The notes under the pieces were generated by a model. The model saw nothing but the letters and a program-made list of their open reading frames with translations. It was not told where the DNA came from and searched no databases. Positions 5,916 through 7,819 of a stretch of 7,819 bases of DNA are shown here, in pieces. Position 1 is the first letter of the stretch. Each line of letters begins with the position of its first letter. The stretch lies in contig JAPOQT010000207.1 in the NCBI GenBank assembly GCA_026710525.1, positions 1-7,819 of the forward strand, given 5' to 3'. The DNA is from Pseudomonadota bacterium (lineage in GTDB: Bacteria; Bdellovibrionota_B; Oligoflexia; Oligoflexales; Bin106). The position numbers and the translations under genes were made by a program.

Positions 5916-5964
5916 TATAGCTCACTAAGCATCTCGCCATCATGCAAGTGATAGTGAACAGACG

Positions 5965-5992
5965 ATTATAGAGAAAAAAAATAGAATGTCAA
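5965..5992 (-). promoter_or_regulatory. Consensus sigma70-type promoter of the S10 operon
   Basis: The minus strand shows TTGACA (5992-5987), a 16-bp T-rich spacer and TATAAT (5970-5965). Both boxes match the consensus perfectly. Upstream is an AT-rich AATTTTTATT tract that could serve as an UP element. The start is likely near 5959. It lies in the only large intergenic gap of the window, just after the S41-type gene, so the ribosomal operon has its own strong promoter. The spacer T-run is also one arm of an inverted repeat (5975-6021). Confidence 0.85.
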
Positions 5993-6021
5993 ATAAAAAT
6001 TCTCCTGCTCTCTATTTTTTT
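5975..6021. repeat. AT-rich inverted repeat overlapping the promoter
   Basis: On the plus strand aaaaaaataga (5975-5985) is the exact reverse complement of tctattttttt (6011-6021), with 25 bases between. The left arm is the promoter spacer and the -35 box is in the loop. On the minus-strand transcript of the upstream gene this would be an A-rich arm, a loop and a U-rich arm. That could be a poor bidirectional terminator, but the stem has only one G-C pair, so terminator activity is doubtful. Confidence 0.4.
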
Positions 6022-6035
6022 AATGTAACGGTCAT

Positions 6036-7819
6036 CTAATCAAAGCCTCTCTTGGGTTTTTTTGGTTTTTTTCCTTTTGGCGTAGGAGCTTGATTAGGTG
6101 TCTCCTCCACTTTAATAATATTATGGGTGGCTAACCGCCATGAGAGATGATTAGGCATTTTCCCTTCTGCGTGGTGATAATAATAGTCGTTAGCTATATT
6201 CATCGCTTCGATCAAGGTATGATCATGCTGGAGGATCAGCTGAATCACCGCATTCATGAGGCGCTTTTCGGAATTTAAACCTTTTGCGAGTGTAACAGCA
6301 TTAGGGGTTAAATGATCAGAGTCGACTCGCTCGAGATCAGATATATCTAAGGAGATTTCTTTCGGTTTAAATCCTATGGCTGATTTGGTTGCTGCTCTTA
6401 ATTCTTGGTAAAAATCAAATTTGCTATTTTGAGCAACTCGTTGTTTAGAACGCGTTGATAGCTGTTTTTTTAGCTCATCAGATAGCCATAAATCTGAGTA
6501 ATTACTACTCAAATCATCGACTTCATACAAGAGGTTGTCATCGTAAATATCTTCTTCATAACGCACGTAGTATTCTTCTAGACTAGGAGTGATTGATGGA
6601 ATGGTGATGTCAATGGTAAGAGGGTCACTAGTAAAATTTAAACCTTTTGGGGTGTACAATCTGCTATTTGGCACAGATAAAAAGTATTCCCGCTTACTAG
6701 CCAAAGTATTCACTGTGTCTTTTGACCTGGTATGAGGGTCACCTACCAAAATAGCTCTTTGATAAAACTTAAATATTTGTGCCACCCATTCGTGGTACTC
6801 TCGAGAGAGATATGAAGTCAGGACAACAATGGGTATCGACTGGAGTTTCTCATAGTCTTCTTCGGAGAGACTTTCTGGCATTTGAGATATCAGTTGTCGG
6901 GAATCCTCCATACCACTCCTATCACGACTCCGAACGTAGCCGAGGCCTAAGTCAAAAGGTAGAAAGTAACTCAAAAATTTTCTAATAGTCTCTGAAGATC
7001 CATGACCTTTATCCATAAAATTATGAGTCCTTAAATCGATGAGTAGGACATCAGGTTTGAATTCTATAATGCTCTTAATATCTTCATTTAGGCTATAATA
7101 AACTTGATTAAGAGCGGCATCATCATCAGGGAAAGCTAGTAATTTCAAATAACCCAGCATCGTTTCTTCAGGGATATTCTCATGACTAGCGCTTAAAGGG
7201 AAAAATCCAGTGATAAGAGGTAATTGGGCTCCGTCATCAACCAGTGAAACAAGACGTGTTTGTGCTTGACCGTCTGTGCCTGGTCGCAATGTTAATAAGG
7301 TTTTTTTGTTTCCCCTTTTGTAATTATCATGGGTTGATTGTCGGAGCAAATCCATTAATGTGTGAGAGTAGCTGGTATCGACTAAAAAGCTTTTTGTTCC
7401 TGTAGACATCGCCAGTATGATATCGCCTGGGCGAAGCAGATCATCGGTAAAAACCTTTTCATGATGGGTGTCATAGGCTTCAATAATTTGCCAGTAAGGG
7501 TTATCCCAATCTCGATTAACGTTGACTAAACTCCCCACAATACCAGCATGAGGATTGTTGTTCATGAGTTGATAAAGTTCGAGAATGTCTCGTGTTGGTG
7601 AGTATTCAACATGGCGATCAATTCCTTTATACACAGCACGAACAAAATCATGGTAAAGCTTAGCTTTTCTGGAATCACGTTCTAGGATGAAATATTGTCG
7701 CAGAGTGTTAAAGTAATTTTTGACACCACGAAGAATAATCTTCTCTTTGTCACGGCGATGTCCTGTAGCCTCGCTAGCTTCAAGGACCAATGCCTCAAGT
7801 CGAGCTCGACTAAGAATAC
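6036..7819 (-). CDS. Tsp/Prc-like S41 family protein, probably inactive; 5' end outside window
   Basis: A frame of at least 593 residues is open to the right edge. The TTG at 7790 is not the real start, since homologous residues (ILSRARLEA) precede it. Numbering from that TTG codon, the Tsp architecture is recognisable. The helical segment KNYFNTLRQYF and FVRAVYKGIDRHVEYSPTRDI (49-69) matches E. coli Tsp AFAREIDPHTSYLSPRNT. A PDZ-like piece follows (GIVGSLVNV 83-91, LRPGDIILAM 119-128), then PDVLLIDLR (246-254) for VSSVIIDLRSNGGG. The core VVLTSYLSREYHEWVAQIFKFYQRAILVGDP (322-352) matches VVLVDRFSASASEIF and DYGRALVVGEP. By this alignment the catalytic Ser430 is Glu331, Asp441 is Phe342 and Lys455 is Lys357; NGGG is also lost. 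The C-terminal part resembles the Tsp tail domain and ends in a Lys/Pro-rich tail. Tsp normally degrades periplasmic proteins by their C-termini. The role here is unknown, perhaps binding or scaffolding. Stop is TAG. Confidence 0.8.
   Translation of the reverse strand, partial: ILSRARLEALVLEASEATGHRRDKEKIILRGVKNYFNTLRQYFILERDSRKAKLYHDFVRAVYKGIDRHVEYSPTRDILELYQLMNNNPHAGIVGSLVNVNRDWDNPYWQIIEAYDTHHEKVFTDDLLRPGDIILAMSTGTKSFLVDTSYSHTLMDLLRQSTHDNYKRGNKKTLLTLRPGTDGQAQTRLVSLVDDGAQLPLITGFFPLSASHENIPEETMLGYLKLLAFPDDDAALNQVYYSLNEDIKSIIEFKPDVLLIDLRTHNFMDKGHGSSETIRKFLSYFLPFDLGLGYVRSRDRSGMEDSRQLISQMPESLSEEDYEKLQSIPIVVLTSYLSREYHEWVAQIFKFYQRAILVGDPHTRSKDTVNTLASKREYFLSVPNSRLYTPKGLNFTSDPLTIDITIPSITPSLEEYYVRYEEDIYDDNLLYEVDDLSSNYSDLWLSDELKKQLSTRSKQRVAQNSKFDFYQELRAATKSAIGFKPKEISLDISDLERVDSDHLTPNAVTLAKGLNSEKRLMNAVIQLILQHDHTLIEAMNIANDYYYHHAEGKMPNHLSWRLATHNIIKVEETPNQAPTPKGKKPKKPKRGFD

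Larger units (their letters stand above)
5733..5959 (-). ncRNA. Candidate structured leader RNA of the S10 operon
   Basis: This is the untranslated stretch between the inferred transcription start (about 5959, 6 nt after the -10 box) and rpsJ. It holds at least three hairpins, listed separately, plus alternative pairings. ATCAG at 5851-side of the 5847-5877 hairpin can pair either with upstream CTGAT or with a downstream CTGATG (around 5830-5836). GTTG/CAAC pairing (near 5782-5800) competes with the GTGCC/GGCAC stem. S10 operons in E. coli and relatives carry an L4-responsive leader of similar length and position. I do not recognise this as a known motif, and the link to L4 or another r-protein is inference. 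Two tiny ORFs lie inside but lack good ribosome binding sites. Confidence 0.5.

Overview
The window is a bacterial chromosome segment read almost entirely from the minus strand. It holds the front part of an S10-type ribosomal protein operon in canonical order: rpsJ, rplC, rplD, rplW, rplB, rpsS, rplV, rpsC, rplP, rpmC. The last gene runs off the left edge. Upstream of the operon, on the same strand, is most of a gene for a Tsp/Prc-like (S41 family) protein that runs off the right edge. The DNA looks moderately AT-rich. The Tsp/Prc relative suggests a Gram-negative-type bacterium, but the ribosomal proteins are divergent from E. coli and I cannot name a lineage.

Layout from right to left, in transcription order. 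7819-6036 is the S41/Tsp-like CDS, in which the catalytic Ser and Asp positions appear to be replaced. 6035-5733 is a roughly 300-base intergenic region with a perfect-consensus sigma70-type promoter (TTGACA, 16 bp, TATAAT) and a leader RNA of about 225 nt. The leader contains several hairpins, some mutually exclusive, and two tiny ORFs. From 5732 leftward the ten ribosomal protein genes are closely packed, with gaps of 1 to about 80 nt. I moved three starts inward from the longest reading frame: rplD to ATG 4674, rplB to ATG 3614 and rpsS to GTG 2711.

The genes work together as ribosome assembly components: S10, S19 and S3 of the 30S head, and L3, L4, L23, L2, L22, L16 and L29 of the 50S subunit. 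L4, L22, L23 and L29 cluster around the peptide exit tunnel. In E. coli L4 represses this operon through its leader. The long structured leader here would allow something similar, but the sequence alone does not prove it.

The most unusual features are a ribosomal protein L22 with a highly acidic, low-complexity N-terminal extension of about 155 residues, and the apparently inactive Tsp-family protein next to the operon. Several other r-proteins have altered ends: a Gln-rich tail on L29, an N-terminal extension on L23, a C-terminal tail on L16 and a missing S3 tail. L3 has an inserted loop and lacks Gln at the PrmB methylation loop. I saw no tRNA, rRNA, CRISPR, insertion sequence or plus-strand gene.
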